From the NCBI RefSeq assembly GCF_027158205.1, contig NZ_JAPVLU010000032.1:24754-88753 (forward strand): 64,000 nucleotides of DNA, in the 5' to 3' direction. Positions 45,145 through 53,895 of this stretch are shown here, piece after piece. Within the stretch, counting starts at the first letter, position 1. Every line of letters begins with the position of its first letter. The notes beneath the pieces were generated by a model. That model was not told where the DNA came from. It searched no databases and saw only the letters and a list, made by a program, of their open reading frames with translations. The position numbers were made by a program, and so were the translations under genes. This DNA is from Streptomyces sp. H39-S7. GTDB lineage: Bacteria > Actinomycetota > Actinomycetes > Streptomycetales > Streptomycetaceae.

Positions 45145-46713
45145 TCAGGTCCCGGGCGTCCCGTGCAGGACCGCCATCGCCGCGTTGTGCCCGGGGATCC
45201 CGCTGACCCCGCCGCCGCGCACCGCGCCCGCGCCGCACAGCAGCACGGCGGGGTCCGCCGTCTCCACACCCCAGGGGCCGGTGTCGGGGGAGGCGTACGG
45301 CCAGCTCAGGTCGCGGTGGAAGATGTGGCCGCCGGGGAGCCCGACCTCGCGCTCCAGGTCCGGCGGGGACTTCGCCTCGATGCAGGGCCGGCCGTCGGCG
45401 TCGAGCGCCAGGCAGTCGGCCAGCGGCTCGGCCAGCACCGCGTCGAGCTGGGCGAGGGTGGCCTTGAGCAGCGCGTCCTTCGTCCCGGACGGGTCGGTGG
45501 CGAAGAGCCGGGCGGGGGCGTGCAGGCCGAAGAGGGTGAGGGTGTGGGCGCCCTGGCCGGCCAGGGCGGGGGAGAGGATCGAGGGGTCGCTGAGCGAGTG
45601 GCAGTAGATCTCGGACGGCGGGGCGGCCGGGATCGACCCCGCGGCGGCCTGTTCGTACGCGGTCGCCAGCTCGTCGTACGACTCGGCGATGTGGAACGTG
45701 CCGGCGAACGCCTCGCGCGGGTCCACGGAGGTGTCCCGCAGCCGGGGCAGCCTGCGCAGCAGCATGTTGACCTTGAGCTGGGCGCCTTCCGGGCGGGGCG
45801 GCGCCGGCTCGCCGAGCAGCCCGGCGAGCGTGTGCGGGGCGGCGTTGACCAGCACGTGCCCGGCTCCCACCCGGCCGCCCTCGAAGGAGACCTCGGCGCG
45901 GCCGCCGTCCGTCGCGATGCCCGTCACCTCGCATCCCGTGACGATCTCCGCGCCGGCCGCGCGGGCGGCGCCGGCCAGCGCGTCCGTCAGCGCCCCCATC
46001 CCGCCCACCGGCACGTCCCAGTCGCCGGTCCCGCCGCCGATGACGTGGTAGAGGAAGCAGCGGTTCTGCCGCAGCGTCTCGTCGTGGGCGTGGGTGAACG
46101 TGCCGATCAGCGCGTCGGTCAGCACGATCCCGCGGACCAGGTCGTCCTCGAAGGCCGCCTCGACGGTCTCGCCCAGCGGGCGTTCGAACAGCGCCTCCCA
46201 GGCGGCCGGGTCGTCCACGATCCGCTCCAGCTCCGCCCGCGTCGGCAGCGGCCCGGTCAGCGTCGGGAAGACCCGCTCCGCCACGCGTTGCGTCATCGCG
46301 TAGAAGCGCTGCCACGCCGCGAACTCCCGCTCCGAGCCGGTGCGGCGCGCGAAGCCCTCCCGGGTCCTGGACGGATCCTGCGAGTCGACCAGCAGGCATC
46401 CTCCCTCATACGGCGTGTACGAGGAGATCCGCCGGCGGCGCACCGCGAAGCGCAGCCCCAGCTCGTCCGTGATCTTCCGCGGCAGCAGGCTGACCAGGTA
46501 CGAGTAGCGCGACAGCCGGGCGTCGACCCCGGTGAACGCCTGGGTGGACACGGCCGCGCCGCCGGTGGACGGCAGCCGCTCCAGCAGCAGCACGCTGCGG
46601 CCGGCGCGGGCGAGGTAGGCGGCGGCCACCAGACCGTTGTGGCCGCCGCCCACGATCACGGCGTCGTACGAGGAACGCTTCGGTGCGCGGGACGCCGCGC
46701 TGTCGGAGGACAT
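45145..46713 (-). CDS. Phytoene desaturase/PYROXD2-like FAD oxidoreductase
   Basis: This 522-residue flavoprotein has the dinucleotide motif VIVGGGHNGLVAAAYLARAG at the N-terminus and a conserved C-terminal FAD segment (LLCGAGAVRGGGVSGIPGHNAAMAVL). The overall layout matches the NAD(P)/FAD-dependent family near carotenoid desaturases and PYROXD2. No other carotenoid genes are adjacent, so the substrate is unknown. Start ATG 46713 is 13 bp after the DDAH-like stop on the same strand, suggesting a two-gene unit. Confidence 0.88.
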   Translation of the reverse strand: MSSDSAASRAPKRSSYDAVIVGGGHNGLVAAAYLARAGRSVLLLERLPSTGGAAVSTQAFTGVDARLSRYSYLVSLLPRKITDELGLRFAVRRRRISSYTPYEGGCLLVDSQDPSRTREGFARRTGSEREFAAWQRFYAMTQRVAERVFPTLTGPLPTRAELERIVDDPAAWEALFERPLGETVEAAFEDDLVRGIVLTDALIGTFTHAHDETLRQNRCFLYHVIGGGTGDWDVPVGGMGALTDALAGAARAAGAEIVTGCEVTGIATDGGRAEVSFEGGRVGAGHVLVNAAPHTLAGLLGEPAPPRPEGAQLKVNMLLRRLPRLRDTSVDPREAFAGTFHIAESYDELATAYEQAAAGSIPAAPPSEIYCHSLSDPSILSPALAGQGAHTLTLFGLHAPARLFATDPSGTKDALLKATLAQLDAVLAEPLADCLALDADGRPCIEAKSPPDLEREVGLPGGHIFHRDLSWPYASPDTGPWGVETADPAVLLCGAGAVRGGGVSGIPGHNAAMAVLHGTPGT

Positions 46714-46726
46714 GCAGGCACGGTAG

Positions 46727-47545
46727 CTACCGCAGCTCCTGGGTGCAGCACTTCACGCTGCCGCCCGCCTTGTGCAGCTCCGACAGATCGGCCGCGACCG
46801 GTTCGAAACCGCGTTCGCGCAGCGGTGCGAAGAGCCCGGTGGCACCTCGCGGGAGAACCACGTGGTGCCCGTCGCTGACGGCGTTCAGCCCGAGCGCGGC
46901 GGCGTCCACGGCGGTCGCCAGCAGGGCGTCGGGGAAGAGCCGGGCCAGCACCTTGCGGCTGCCGGGCGAGAACGCGCCGGGGAAGTACATGACCTCGCCC
47001 GCCGCGTCGTCGAGAACGGCGAACGCGGTGTCGAGGTGGTAGTAGCGGGGGTCGGTGAGTTCCAGTCCGATGACGGGCCGGCCGAAGAACTCCTGGGCCT
47101 CGGAGTGCGAGAGCGGGCTGCTGCGGAAGCCCATACCGGCCAGGATCCACTGCGAGGTGACGGCGAAGTCGCCCTCGGCCTCGTTGATGTGCTGCGGCTC
47201 GCGCACCTCGGTGAACCCGTTGCGGTGGAACCACGCCAGGTGCGCCGGCGCCTCGGCGGTCCGCTCCGCGTTGAAGAACCGGGCGCCGAGCACCCGGCCG
47301 TCCACGACGGTGGCGCCGTTGGCGGCGAAGACCATGTCGGGCAGGCCGGCCACCGGGGCGAGGACCTCGACGGTATGGCCCAGGGAGCGGTAGAGGTCCC
47401 GCAGTTCCTCCCACTGGAAGAGCGCGAGTACGGGGTCGACGGGCTTGGCGGGGTCCATCCACGGGTTGATGGAGTAGGTCACCCGGAAGTGTGTCGGCGG
47501 GCACATCAGGTACCGCCGGGGTGTGGCGGTTCGGACTGAGCGCAA
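46727..47545 (-). CDS. Dimethylarginine dimethylaminohydrolase (DDAH)-like enzyme
   Basis: The 272-residue guanidino-group-modifying enzyme has MCPPTHFRVTYSINPWMD at the N-terminus, DMVFAANGATV, EGDF, the catalytic His in YYHLDTAF and the nucleophilic Cys in GGSVKCCTQE at the C-terminus. It should hydrolyse methylated arginine or a related guanidine to citrulline-type products; arginine or ornithine-linked alternatives are possible. I chose TTG 47545 because GAGGAG lies 6 nt upstream. The first ATG, just before CPPTH, would cut 13 residues. Confidence 0.88.
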   Translation of the reverse strand: MRSVRTATPRRYLMCPPTHFRVTYSINPWMDPAKPVDPVLALFQWEELRDLYRSLGHTVEVLAPVAGLPDMVFAANGATVVDGRVLGARFFNAERTAEAPAHLAWFHRNGFTEVREPQHINEAEGDFAVTSQWILAGMGFRSSPLSHSEAQEFFGRPVIGLELTDPRYYHLDTAFAVLDDAAGEVMYFPGAFSPGSRKVLARLFPDALLATAVDAAALGLNAVSDGHHVVLPRGATGLFAPLRERGFEPVAADLSELHKAGGSVKCCTQELR

Positions 47546-47776
47546 TGCGGGCTCCTCGTCGTTTGAGGCACCGGTGGAACGCCGGTGGGGTCGCGTGCCG
47601 CGAGGGTTACGTACGCGCACAAATCGTCCACCCTCGGCGCCCGAAAAACACCGAGCCGATTGGGCGGTTCGCGGGACGGTTTTCATACACGGCGGCCTAT
47701 CCGCCCGCCCTGCCCCGCGCACCGCCCGCCGGCCGCGGGGGAGCGGCACCCACGGGCGGTACGCCCCGGTACGCGA

Positions 47777-47820
47777 CGACGCCTGCGGGACCCGTTCTCC
47801 CGGGTCCCGCAGGCGTCGTG
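47777..47820. terminator. Strong 19-bp perfect hairpin
   Basis: ACGACGCCTGCGGGACCCG pairs perfectly with 47802-47820, leaving a 6-nt loop. It lies 20 bp beyond the haem oxygenase stop in the direction of transcription and should terminate that message. The rest of the 294-bp gap to the DDAH-like gene shows nothing I can name. Confidence 0.8.
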
Positions 47821-47839
47821 CTGCCGAGTGGTGCAGGGG

Positions 47840-48493
47840 CTACGCGCTCAGCGGGTAGGCGTCGGCGAGGTCGGCGAAGACGGCGCTGTTCAGCGCGAAG
47901 GCGTTGCGGCACTCGTCCACCACGCGCTGCTTCTCCAGGTCGTCGACGGCCAGCGCGTCCAGCAGCTCGCGGTACTCGCGCTTGAACGCGGCCGGGTTGC
48001 CGATCCCGTCGAAGACGTAGAACCGCACGCCGTCGCCCTTGCGTTCGAATCCCCAGGTCTTCTCCGCGATGCCGCGGATCACCTGTCCGCCGGAGAGGTC
48101 CCCCAGATAGCGGGTGTAGTGATGTGCGACATACCCCGCGGGCCACGTGCCGGCGACCTCGGCGACCCGTTCCGCGTACGCCGCCGTGGCCGGCAGCGGT
48201 ACCGACCGGTGCTGCCAGCCGTCGCCGAGCAGATGGTCCAGGTCGCGTTCGAGTGCCGCGACGCGGAGGAGTTCGGCGCGGACGAAGGGGCCGGCGACGG
48301 GATCTCCGGCCAGCGACTGCGCCGCGTCCTCCAGGGCCCGGTAGACGAACCACAACTGCTCGGTGTAGCGGGCGTATGCGTCCACGCCGAGCCGGCCGCC
48401 GAGCAGATCGCTCATGAAGGTCGAGTTCTCTGCCTCGGTGTGCTGTTCATGGCTGGCGGTGCGGATCACCGTGGAGAACGGGGACGGCGTCAA
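47840..48493 (-). CDS. Haem oxygenase (HmuO-like)
   Basis: The 217-residue protein has the proximal His in TASHEQHTEAENSTFM and the distal helix RYLGDLSGGQVI, matching biliverdin-producing haem oxygenases. It cleaves haem to biliverdin, CO and Fe2+, releasing iron for the cell. Start TTG 48493 is preceded by AGGAGG at good spacing; no better ATG exists. A perfect 18-bp iron-box palindrome lies 38 bp upstream, which predicts repression by iron-loaded DmdR/IdeR. Confidence 0.92.
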   Translation of the reverse strand: MTPSPFSTVIRTASHEQHTEAENSTFMSDLLGGRLGVDAYARYTEQLWFVYRALEDAAQSLAGDPVAGPFVRAELLRVAALERDLDHLLGDGWQHRSVPLPATAAYAERVAEVAGTWPAGYVAHHYTRYLGDLSGGQVIRGIAEKTWGFERKGDGVRFYVFDGIGNPAAFKREYRELLDALAVDDLEKQRVVDECRNAFALNSAVFADLADAYPLSA

Positions 48494-48530
48494 GGGGACC
48501 TCCTGCTGCGGGCGTGCCGCGATCCTCGCA

Positions 48531-48548
48531 ACTTAGGTATACCTAAGT
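48531..48548. promoter_or_regulatory. Iron box (DmdR/IdeR operator), perfect palindrome
   Basis: ACTTAGGTATACCTAAGT is a perfect 18-bp palindrome that contains the TTAGG/CCTAA half-sites of the IdeR/DmdR/DtxR consensus. Its place 38-55 bp before the haem oxygenase start supports iron repression of that gene. Confidence 0.85.
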
Positions 48549-48692
48549 CAAGAGGATCCCGACGGCCTGTCGGGAACAACGCTCCTCAAGTCCTTCCACC
48601 CCGGCTGTGCGTTCATTCCGGACAAGAGGCAGGATGATGCCCACCACCCGCGTACCGTGGACCATGGACGCGGGGGCGAGGGAAGGAGACCG

Positions 48693-49403
48693 ATGGCAGG
48701 CAAGAGCAGGTTGTCCGAGTGGCTGCGCCGCCGATCGGCAGGCTCGGACAGCGATCCCGGATCTGCTCCCGCCCTGGCCCGCGAGGAACTGGTCCAGGCC
48801 GCGGCCGCCGCCGGCTTCCCCGTCGCACCGGCCGCCCACCCGTCGGGCTACGGCTGTTCCTGCGACCGCGTGGGCTGTCCCACCCCGGGCATGCACCCGG
48901 TCTCGTTCGCCTGGCACACCCAGGCCACCACCGATCCGCAGAAGATCGAGCAGTGGCTGCACACCCAGCCGCTCGCGAACTTCATCTCCGCCACCGGCGC
49001 CAGCCACGACGTCCTGGACGTACCGGCCGACGCGGGCGCCATCGCCCTGGAGCGGCTCGCGGCCGAGGGCGGGGAGGCCGGCCCGGTCGCCGCCTACGGG
49101 GACGACCGCCTGCTGTTCTTCACCGCCACCCGCGGCACCCCCGTCGACGAGGACGAGTGGTGGCCCTGCGAGCTGGACTGCCATCCCGAGACCGTCGACG
49201 AGCACCCCGGCCTGCGCTGGCACTGCCGCGCCAGCTACGTCCTGCTGCCGCCGGCCAAGCTGCCCACCGGCGGCTCCGTGACCTGGCTGACCGACCGCGG
49301 TCCCGACCGTCCGCTCCCCGACCCGCTGCCGCTCCTGGAAATCCTCATGGACGCCTGCGCGCAGGTCGAGTACGTGCCCGAGACGGTGGGCTGGCGGCTC
49401 TGA
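48693..49403 (+). CDS. Small bifunctional primase/polymerase-like (prim-pol) protein
   Basis: The 236-residue protein resembles the N-terminal prim-pol domain: a cysteine cluster (CSCDRVGCPTPGMHP), ATTDPQKIEQWLHTQPLANFI, the SATG motif and SHDVLDVPADAGAIAL in the place of the catalytic Asp strand. No helicase or D5 domain follows and the canonical acidic pair is not evident, so polymerase activity is doubtful. No plasmid or phage genes are nearby; this stand-alone form occurs on Streptomyces chromosomes. ATG 48693 has GGAAGGAG upstream. Confidence 0.78.
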   Translation: MAGKSRLSEWLRRRSAGSDSDPGSAPALAREELVQAAAAAGFPVAPAAHPSGYGCSCDRVGCPTPGMHPVSFAWHTQATTDPQKIEQWLHTQPLANFISATGASHDVLDVPADAGAIALERLAAEGGEAGPVAAYGDDRLLFFTATRGTPVDEDEWWPCELDCHPETVDEHPGLRWHCRASYVLLPPAKLPTGGSVTWLTDRGPDRPLPDPLPLLEILMDACAQVEYVPETVGWRL

Positions 49404-49411
49404 CCCGCCCG

Positions 49412-49429
49412 GCCCGGCCCCTGCCGGGC
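49412..49429. terminator. Short hairpin between convergent genes
   Basis: GCCCGGC and GCCGGGC form a 7-bp stem around a 4-nt loop. It lies in the 31-bp gap between the prim-pol-like gene and the lipoprotein gene and may serve both. Confidence 0.5.
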
Positions 49430-49434
49430 TGCCG

Positions 49435-50412
49435 TCACTCGCCCTTGGCGGAGACCAGGCCCTGCAGACGGCCCAGGAAGTCGACCTTCCCCTGGGCATC
49501 GTTCGCCGGCGGGACCGTGACGGCCTGTTCGGCCACCCGGACCAGCGTGACCGAGTTCTTCGGGGTGCCGGTCATCAGCGCCTTGGTGTCCGGGTCGTCG
49601 ACCTTCAACGGCTTGCCCGGTGTGGTCAGCCGCGACTGGTGGCGGGAGGCGAAGAACACCACCGCCCCGCCGTCCGTGGTCCGCAGCCCCACCGGCGGGA
49701 ACTCGCCCGCGTCCACCGGCTGGTCGGCGTACTCGGTGACCGCGGCCGAGGTGCTCGCGCCCTTGCGGCGCTGCTGGCGCACCTGCGAAGTCTGCGCGCC
49801 GTCGGCGAAGGCCAGCGTCGCGGCGGTGCCGGTCTGCAGGTACGAGGTGTACGCGGCGCTGAGCCGGCCGGGCTCGACCAGCAGCCCCGAATCGTCCAGC
49901 GGCACCGGCTCGGCGTAGCCGTCGTGGTCCAGAACGAACTTCGGCATCCGGTCGGCCGCGATCACCGCCAGGTACGAGGCCTTCCACGGGTCGCTCACGG
50001 CGGACCGCTGGAAGAGCAGCAGCCAGTGGGCGTCGCCGCTGGCGTTGCTGAGGACGTCGGCGGCGAACCACTTGGGCCAGCCGCGCTGCTTCGGTATCAG
50101 GAAGCGCGCGTCGGTGAGCTTGAGCGGCACCGCCGCCGGATTGCCCTCCGGGTGGTTGGCGTGCCGCGCCGTCATGCTCCCGTGGTCCATCGCGCCGAGC
50201 GCACCGGTCTCGGCCTTCGCCAGCACCGCCGGGTCGTAGCTCCGCTTGGCTTCGTTGTTGAGCCGGGTGAAACGGTCGAGGGCCTTGGCGGCCTCAGCCT
50301 TCGTCACCGCCGGCACGAGCGCCCGCTCCCCGTGCACGGTCACGCATCCCGTCACCGGCATCAGCGTGAGCAGCAGAACTGCGGCTGTCAGGGACAACCT
50401 GCGGCGGGTCAT
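49435..50412 (-). CDS. Hypothetical lipoprotein downstream of efeU
   Basis: The 325-residue protein has a lipoprotein signal (VLLLTLMPVTGC) and a soluble domain (WPKWFAADVLSN, HWLLLFQRSAVSDPWKA, GLRTTDGGAVVFFASRHQ). I recognise only a conserved actinobacterial family without assigned function. AAGGAG precedes ATG 50412. Its 5' end overlaps the 3' end of efeU by 119 nt in another frame, so it is probably co-transcribed with the iron-uptake operon. Confidence 0.75.
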   Translation of the reverse strand: MTRRRLSLTAAVLLLTLMPVTGCVTVHGERALVPAVTKAEAAKALDRFTRLNNEAKRSYDPAVLAKAETGALGAMDHGSMTARHANHPEGNPAAVPLKLTDARFLIPKQRGWPKWFAADVLSNASGDAHWLLLFQRSAVSDPWKASYLAVIAADRMPKFVLDHDGYAEPVPLDDSGLLVEPGRLSAAYTSYLQTGTAATLAFADGAQTSQVRQQRRKGASTSAAVTEYADQPVDAGEFPPVGLRTTDGGAVVFFASRHQSRLTTPGKPLKVDDPDTKALMTGTPKNSVTLVRVAEQAVTVPPANDAQGKVDFLGRLQGLVSAKGE

Positions 50413-51256
50413 TCGGCGTCGGCTCCTTCGGGGCTGCTGCGGTCGGCGCAACCCTACCGGGGGCGAGGAAGAAGGCCATGGTCGGTACGAGATACAGCGC
50501 CCACACCGTGACCTGGACGACGGTCGGGTCCGGCTGGAAGTTGAGGACGCCCTTCAACAGGGTTCCGTACCAGCTGTCCTGAGGGATCGTGGAACTGATG
50601 TCGAAGGCCGTCGAGCCCAGGCCCGGCAGCCAGTCGGCCTCCTGCAGATCGTGCACGCCGTAGGCGAGCACGCCCGCGGCGACCACGACCAGCATGGCGC
50701 CGGTCCAGGTGAAGAACTTCGCCAGGTTGATCCTGAGCGCGCCGCGGTAGAAGAGCCAGCCGAGCACCACCGCGGTGAGCAGGCCCAGCGCGACGCCGGT
50801 CAGCGGCTCCGCCGACCCGTCCTCGGAACCGGCGGCCGACACGGCCGCCCAGACGAACAGCGCGGTCTCCAGGCCCTCCCGGCCGACGGCCAGGAGCGCG
50901 GTCGCGACGATCGCGGTGGTCCCCATGGCGAGCGCCGCGTCGAGCTTGCCGTGCAGCTCCTTCTTCAGGTGCCGGGCGGTGCGCCGCATCCAGAAGACCA
51001 TCCAGGTGACCAGGACGACGGAGAGGATCGACAGCGAACCGCCGAGCGCCTCCTGCGCCTTGAAGTCCAGTGACGAGGAGCCGTACTCCAGCAGCGCGCC
51101 GAAGGAGGCGCTGATGACGACGGCCACGGCCACGCCGATCCACATCGGCAGCAGCGCTTCACGGCGCCCGGACTTCACCAGGTACGCGATCAGGATGCAG
51201 ACGACCAGGCTGGCTTCGAGCCCCTCGCGCAGGCCGATCAGATAGTTGCCGATCAC
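50294..51256 (-). CDS. efeU: EfeU/FTR1-family iron permease
   Basis: The 320-residue membrane protein carries two REGLE iron-binding motifs (REGLEAS near residue 10, REGLETA near 125) in its helices, as in FTR1/EfeU. It imports iron together with EfeO and EfeB encoded just upstream. Start GTG 51256 lies 6 nt after the efeB stop. The hydrophobic core ends near residue 267. The last 50 residues are a charged Ala/Pro/Asp-rich tail that overlaps the next gene. Confidence 0.93.
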   Translation of the reverse strand: MIGNYLIGLREGLEASLVVCILIAYLVKSGRREALLPMWIGVAVAVVISASFGALLEYGSSSLDFKAQEALGGSLSILSVVLVTWMVFWMRRTARHLKKELHGKLDAALAMGTTAIVATALLAVGREGLETALFVWAAVSAAGSEDGSAEPLTGVALGLLTAVVLGWLFYRGALRINLAKFFTWTGAMLVVVAAGVLAYGVHDLQEADWLPGLGSTAFDISSTIPQDSWYGTLLKGVLNFQPDPTVVQVTVWALYLVPTMAFFLAPGRVAPTAAAPKEPTPNDPPQVVPDSRSSAAHADAGDGMRDRARGAGARAGGDEG

Positions 51257-51262
51257 GGCCGG

Positions 51263-52585
51263 TCACTTCCCTTCGAAGAGGCCGCGGCCCCACCAGTCGG
51301 AGCTGTCGCGCACGCCCGGCGGACAGGCGAAGTGCGCGGAACCCACGTGCTGGATGTACTCGTTCAGGGCGTCGGTCCTGGCCAGCCGGTTCTGCACCGG
51401 GATGAAGCCGGACCGGACATCGCGCTGGTAGGCGAGGAAGAACAGCCCGGCCTCGAGCCGGCCCAGGCCGTCCGTGCCGTCGGTGAAGGAGTAGCCGCGG
51501 CGCAGGATCGTCGCGCCGGAGTTGCTGTCCGGGTGGGCCAGGCGGACGTGCGCGGTCGGCAGCATCGCCTTGAGGTTCGGGGTGTCGTGCTCGCGCTCCT
51601 TGCCGACCGCCGCGCCCTCGCCCTTGTTCCGCCCGAAGATGTCCTCCTGCTCCTGGAGCGGAGTGCGGTCCCAGGTCTCGATGTGCATGCGGATGCGCCG
51701 GGCGACGAGGTAGGAGCCGCCGGCCATCCAGGCGGCGCCGTCCTTCGCGGAAGCCCACACGTGCTGGTCCTGCGTCGCCCGGTCGCTGCCCGCGACGTTG
51801 TGCGTGCCGTCCTTGAACCCCATCAGGTTGCGCGGGGTCTGCTCGTCCGGTGTCGTCGAGGACGTCTTGCCGAAGCCCAGCTGCGACCAGCGCACGGCGA
51901 CCTTGCCGAAGCCGATGCGCGCCAGGTTGCGGATCGCGTGCACGGCCACCTGCGGGTCGTCGGCGCACGCCTGGACGCAGAGGTCGCCGCCGCTGCGGGC
52001 CGCGTCCAGGTTGTCGTGCGGGAACGCCGGCAGGTCGACGAGGGCGGTGGGGCGGTGGGCCTTGAGGCCGAAGCGGTCCTTGCCGTCCTTCTCGAACAGC
52101 GTCGGGCCGAAGCCGATGGTGATCGTCAGCCGGGAGGACGGCAGGCCGAGCGCTTCGCCGGTGTCGTCCGGCGGGGCCTCGGGCAGGCCGCCGACGGCGC
52201 CCGCGCCGACCGGCTTGCCGGCCGTCATCGCGGCGGCGGCCGCCGTCCACTCCTTCAGCAGCGCGACGAGTTCGGCGCGGTCCTCGGTCTTCACGTCGAA
52301 GGCCGCGAAGTGCAGCCGGTCCTGGACCGGAGTGATGATCCCGGCCTGGTTGCTGCCGTGGAACGCGACGATGTTGCCCGCGGAGGCCGCCGGCTGCACA
52401 TCGCTCCCGGTGCGCACGGCCGCCGCGGCACCACCTGCGGCGGCAGCGCCGAGCGCGATGCCGGCGCCGGTCCAGCCGATGACGGCGCGCCGGGAGACCG
52501 GGCCCCGGGCCCGTCCCGCCGTGCCGTCCCCGGCCACCCCGTCCGGCTGGGACGGGGCAGCGGCGGTGGTCTTTTCGTCAGCCAT
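51263..52585 (-). CDS. efeB: EfeB, Tat-exported DyP-type haem peroxidase
   Basis: The 440-residue protein has a Tat signal (SRRAVIGWTGAGIALGAAAAG) and the DyP GFKDGT motif (MGFKDGTHNVAG) with the catalytic Asp. The conserved AHPDSNSG and RRGYSFTDG stretches follow. It is exported folded with haem and oxidises ferrous iron or other substrates in the EfeUOB system. It lies between efeO (10 bp upstream) and efeU (6 bp downstream) in one operon. Confidence 0.94.
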   Translation of the reverse strand: MADEKTTAAAPSQPDGVAGDGTAGRARGPVSRRAVIGWTGAGIALGAAAAGGAAAAVRTGSDVQPAASAGNIVAFHGSNQAGIITPVQDRLHFAAFDVKTEDRAELVALLKEWTAAAAAMTAGKPVGAGAVGGLPEAPPDDTGEALGLPSSRLTITIGFGPTLFEKDGKDRFGLKAHRPTALVDLPAFPHDNLDAARSGGDLCVQACADDPQVAVHAIRNLARIGFGKVAVRWSQLGFGKTSSTTPDEQTPRNLMGFKDGTHNVAGSDRATQDQHVWASAKDGAAWMAGGSYLVARRIRMHIETWDRTPLQEQEDIFGRNKGEGAAVGKEREHDTPNLKAMLPTAHVRLAHPDSNSGATILRRGYSFTDGTDGLGRLEAGLFFLAYQRDVRSGFIPVQNRLARTDALNEYIQHVGSAHFACPPGVRDSSDWWGRGLFEGK

Positions 52586-52595
52586 GGGGACTCCG

Positions 52596-53726
52596 TTACT
52601 TCGCGACGGCCGCGGCGAGCTTGGAGAGCGGCTCGGCCAGCGCGTTGACGCCGTCCGAGAGCTCCTTGCGCTGGGCCGCGTTCACGGTGTCGTACGAGAC
52701 GAAGGTGTCGCCGCTCCTGTACTTGTCGAGCAGCGTGTTGAGCGCGGCGAACTGCTTGTCCAGTTCCTTGGCCAGCTCGGGGTTGCTCTGCGAGGCGACC
52801 GGCTTGAGCAGCTCGTAGGCCTTCTGCGCGCCGCCGACGTTGGCCTTGAAGTCCGACAGGTCGGTGTGGCTGTAGCGGTCCTCCTCACCGGTGACCTTGC
52901 CGGTGGCGACCTCGTCCAGCAGCTCCTTGGCGCCGTTGGCCATGCCGGTCGGAGTGATCTCCGCCGTGCCGACCCGCTTCTGCCAGCCGGTGAGGTCGGT
53001 GAGGAGCTGCGCGGCGAGCTGCTTGTCCTCCGCGGAGATCGCCTTGGTGACCCAGAGCGACTTCTCGAGTTTGTGCCAGCCGGTCCACTTCTGGCCGGGC
53101 TCCAGGCCGTCCTCGCGGGTGTCGGTCTTCGGGTCGATGTCACCGAAGGACTCGGCTATCGGCTCGGTGGACTCCCAGCCGGTGCGGGACGGGGCGAACG
53201 CCGCCTTGGCACCCTCGACATCGCCCTTGATGATCGCGTCGGTGAAGACCTTGACCTTCGGGATCGTCGCGTCGGCCTCGCTCTGCGCCCACTTGCGGTA
53301 CTCGGCGACGGCCGTGTCCAGCCGCGGGTCGTTCTTCTTCGGCGCGCCGGCGCCGGTGACGCTGACCTTGGTGCGCAGGCCGTCGCCCTTCATGCCCGGC
53401 TTGCAGGTGACCTCGTAGTCGCCGGCCTTGAGCTCGGCGGAGATCTCGGCCTTGGTGCCGGGGCCGATGTTCTCCCGCTCGGTCACGATCTTGTCGCCCG
53501 GCGCGTAGACGTACAGCTCGTTGACCTTGGAGCCCTTGTTCTCGAACGCGAACTTCACGTGCCCGGCGGGGAACGTGGTCTTCGAGACCTTGCAGGAGTC
53601 GTCGTTGGCGGTGACCTGGATCGCGTCGGACGCCTTGGCGTCCGTCTTCTCGGAGCACCCGCTGACGGCGGCGAGCGCGGCGACGACCGCGACGGCGGTG
53701 ACGACGGAGAGACGGGCTGCGGACAT
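52596..53726 (-). CDS. efeO: EfeO, lipoprotein with cupredoxin and imelysin (M75) domains
   Basis: The 376-residue protein has a lipoprotein signal (AAVSGC), a cupredoxin-like N-terminal domain (about 35-125, ending in YEVTCKPGMKGDG with possible metal ligands) and a C-terminal imelysin-like helical domain with the metal motif HxxE in GWHKLEKSLW. It should bind extracellular iron and pass it to EfeU. ATG 53726 is the operon start. A degenerate iron box lies 46 bp upstream. Confidence 0.93.
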   Translation of the reverse strand: MSAARLSVVTAVAVVAALAAVSGCSEKTDAKASDAIQVTANDDSCKVSKTTFPAGHVKFAFENKGSKVNELYVYAPGDKIVTERENIGPGTKAEISAELKAGDYEVTCKPGMKGDGLRTKVSVTGAGAPKKNDPRLDTAVAEYRKWAQSEADATIPKVKVFTDAIIKGDVEGAKAAFAPSRTGWESTEPIAESFGDIDPKTDTREDGLEPGQKWTGWHKLEKSLWVTKAISAEDKQLAAQLLTDLTGWQKRVGTAEITPTGMANGAKELLDEVATGKVTGEEDRYSHTDLSDFKANVGGAQKAYELLKPVASQSNPELAKELDKQFAALNTLLDKYRSGDTFVSYDTVNAAQRKELSDGVNALAEPLSKLAAAVAK

Positions 53727-53771
53727 GCGGGGCTCCAGGCGGTTCAGGGACGCTCACGACAGGGGTTGGCC

Positions 53772-53788
53772 GGTGAGGCTGGCCTAAC
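53772..53788. promoter_or_regulatory. Degenerate iron box upstream of efeO
   Basis: On the minus strand the site reads GTTAGGCCAGCCTCACC, close to the TTAGG-N-CCTAA-type consensus but with several mismatches. Its position before efeO suits iron control of efeOBU. Confidence 0.5.
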
Positions 53789-53895
53789 TTATCTGAGCCT
53801 TGCCTTTGTGGTACCCGCAGGGTCGCCCGATGTCCAGTGATTCCGGTCTCACCGGACGCACGCGGGGGCGCGTCGCGGCGCGCCCCCTGCCCCCG

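Noticed and set aside
48693..49403. Mark of an integrated plasmid or phage because of the primase-like gene
   Set aside because: No integrase, attachment site, Rep or tra-like gene and no composition change is visible around it.
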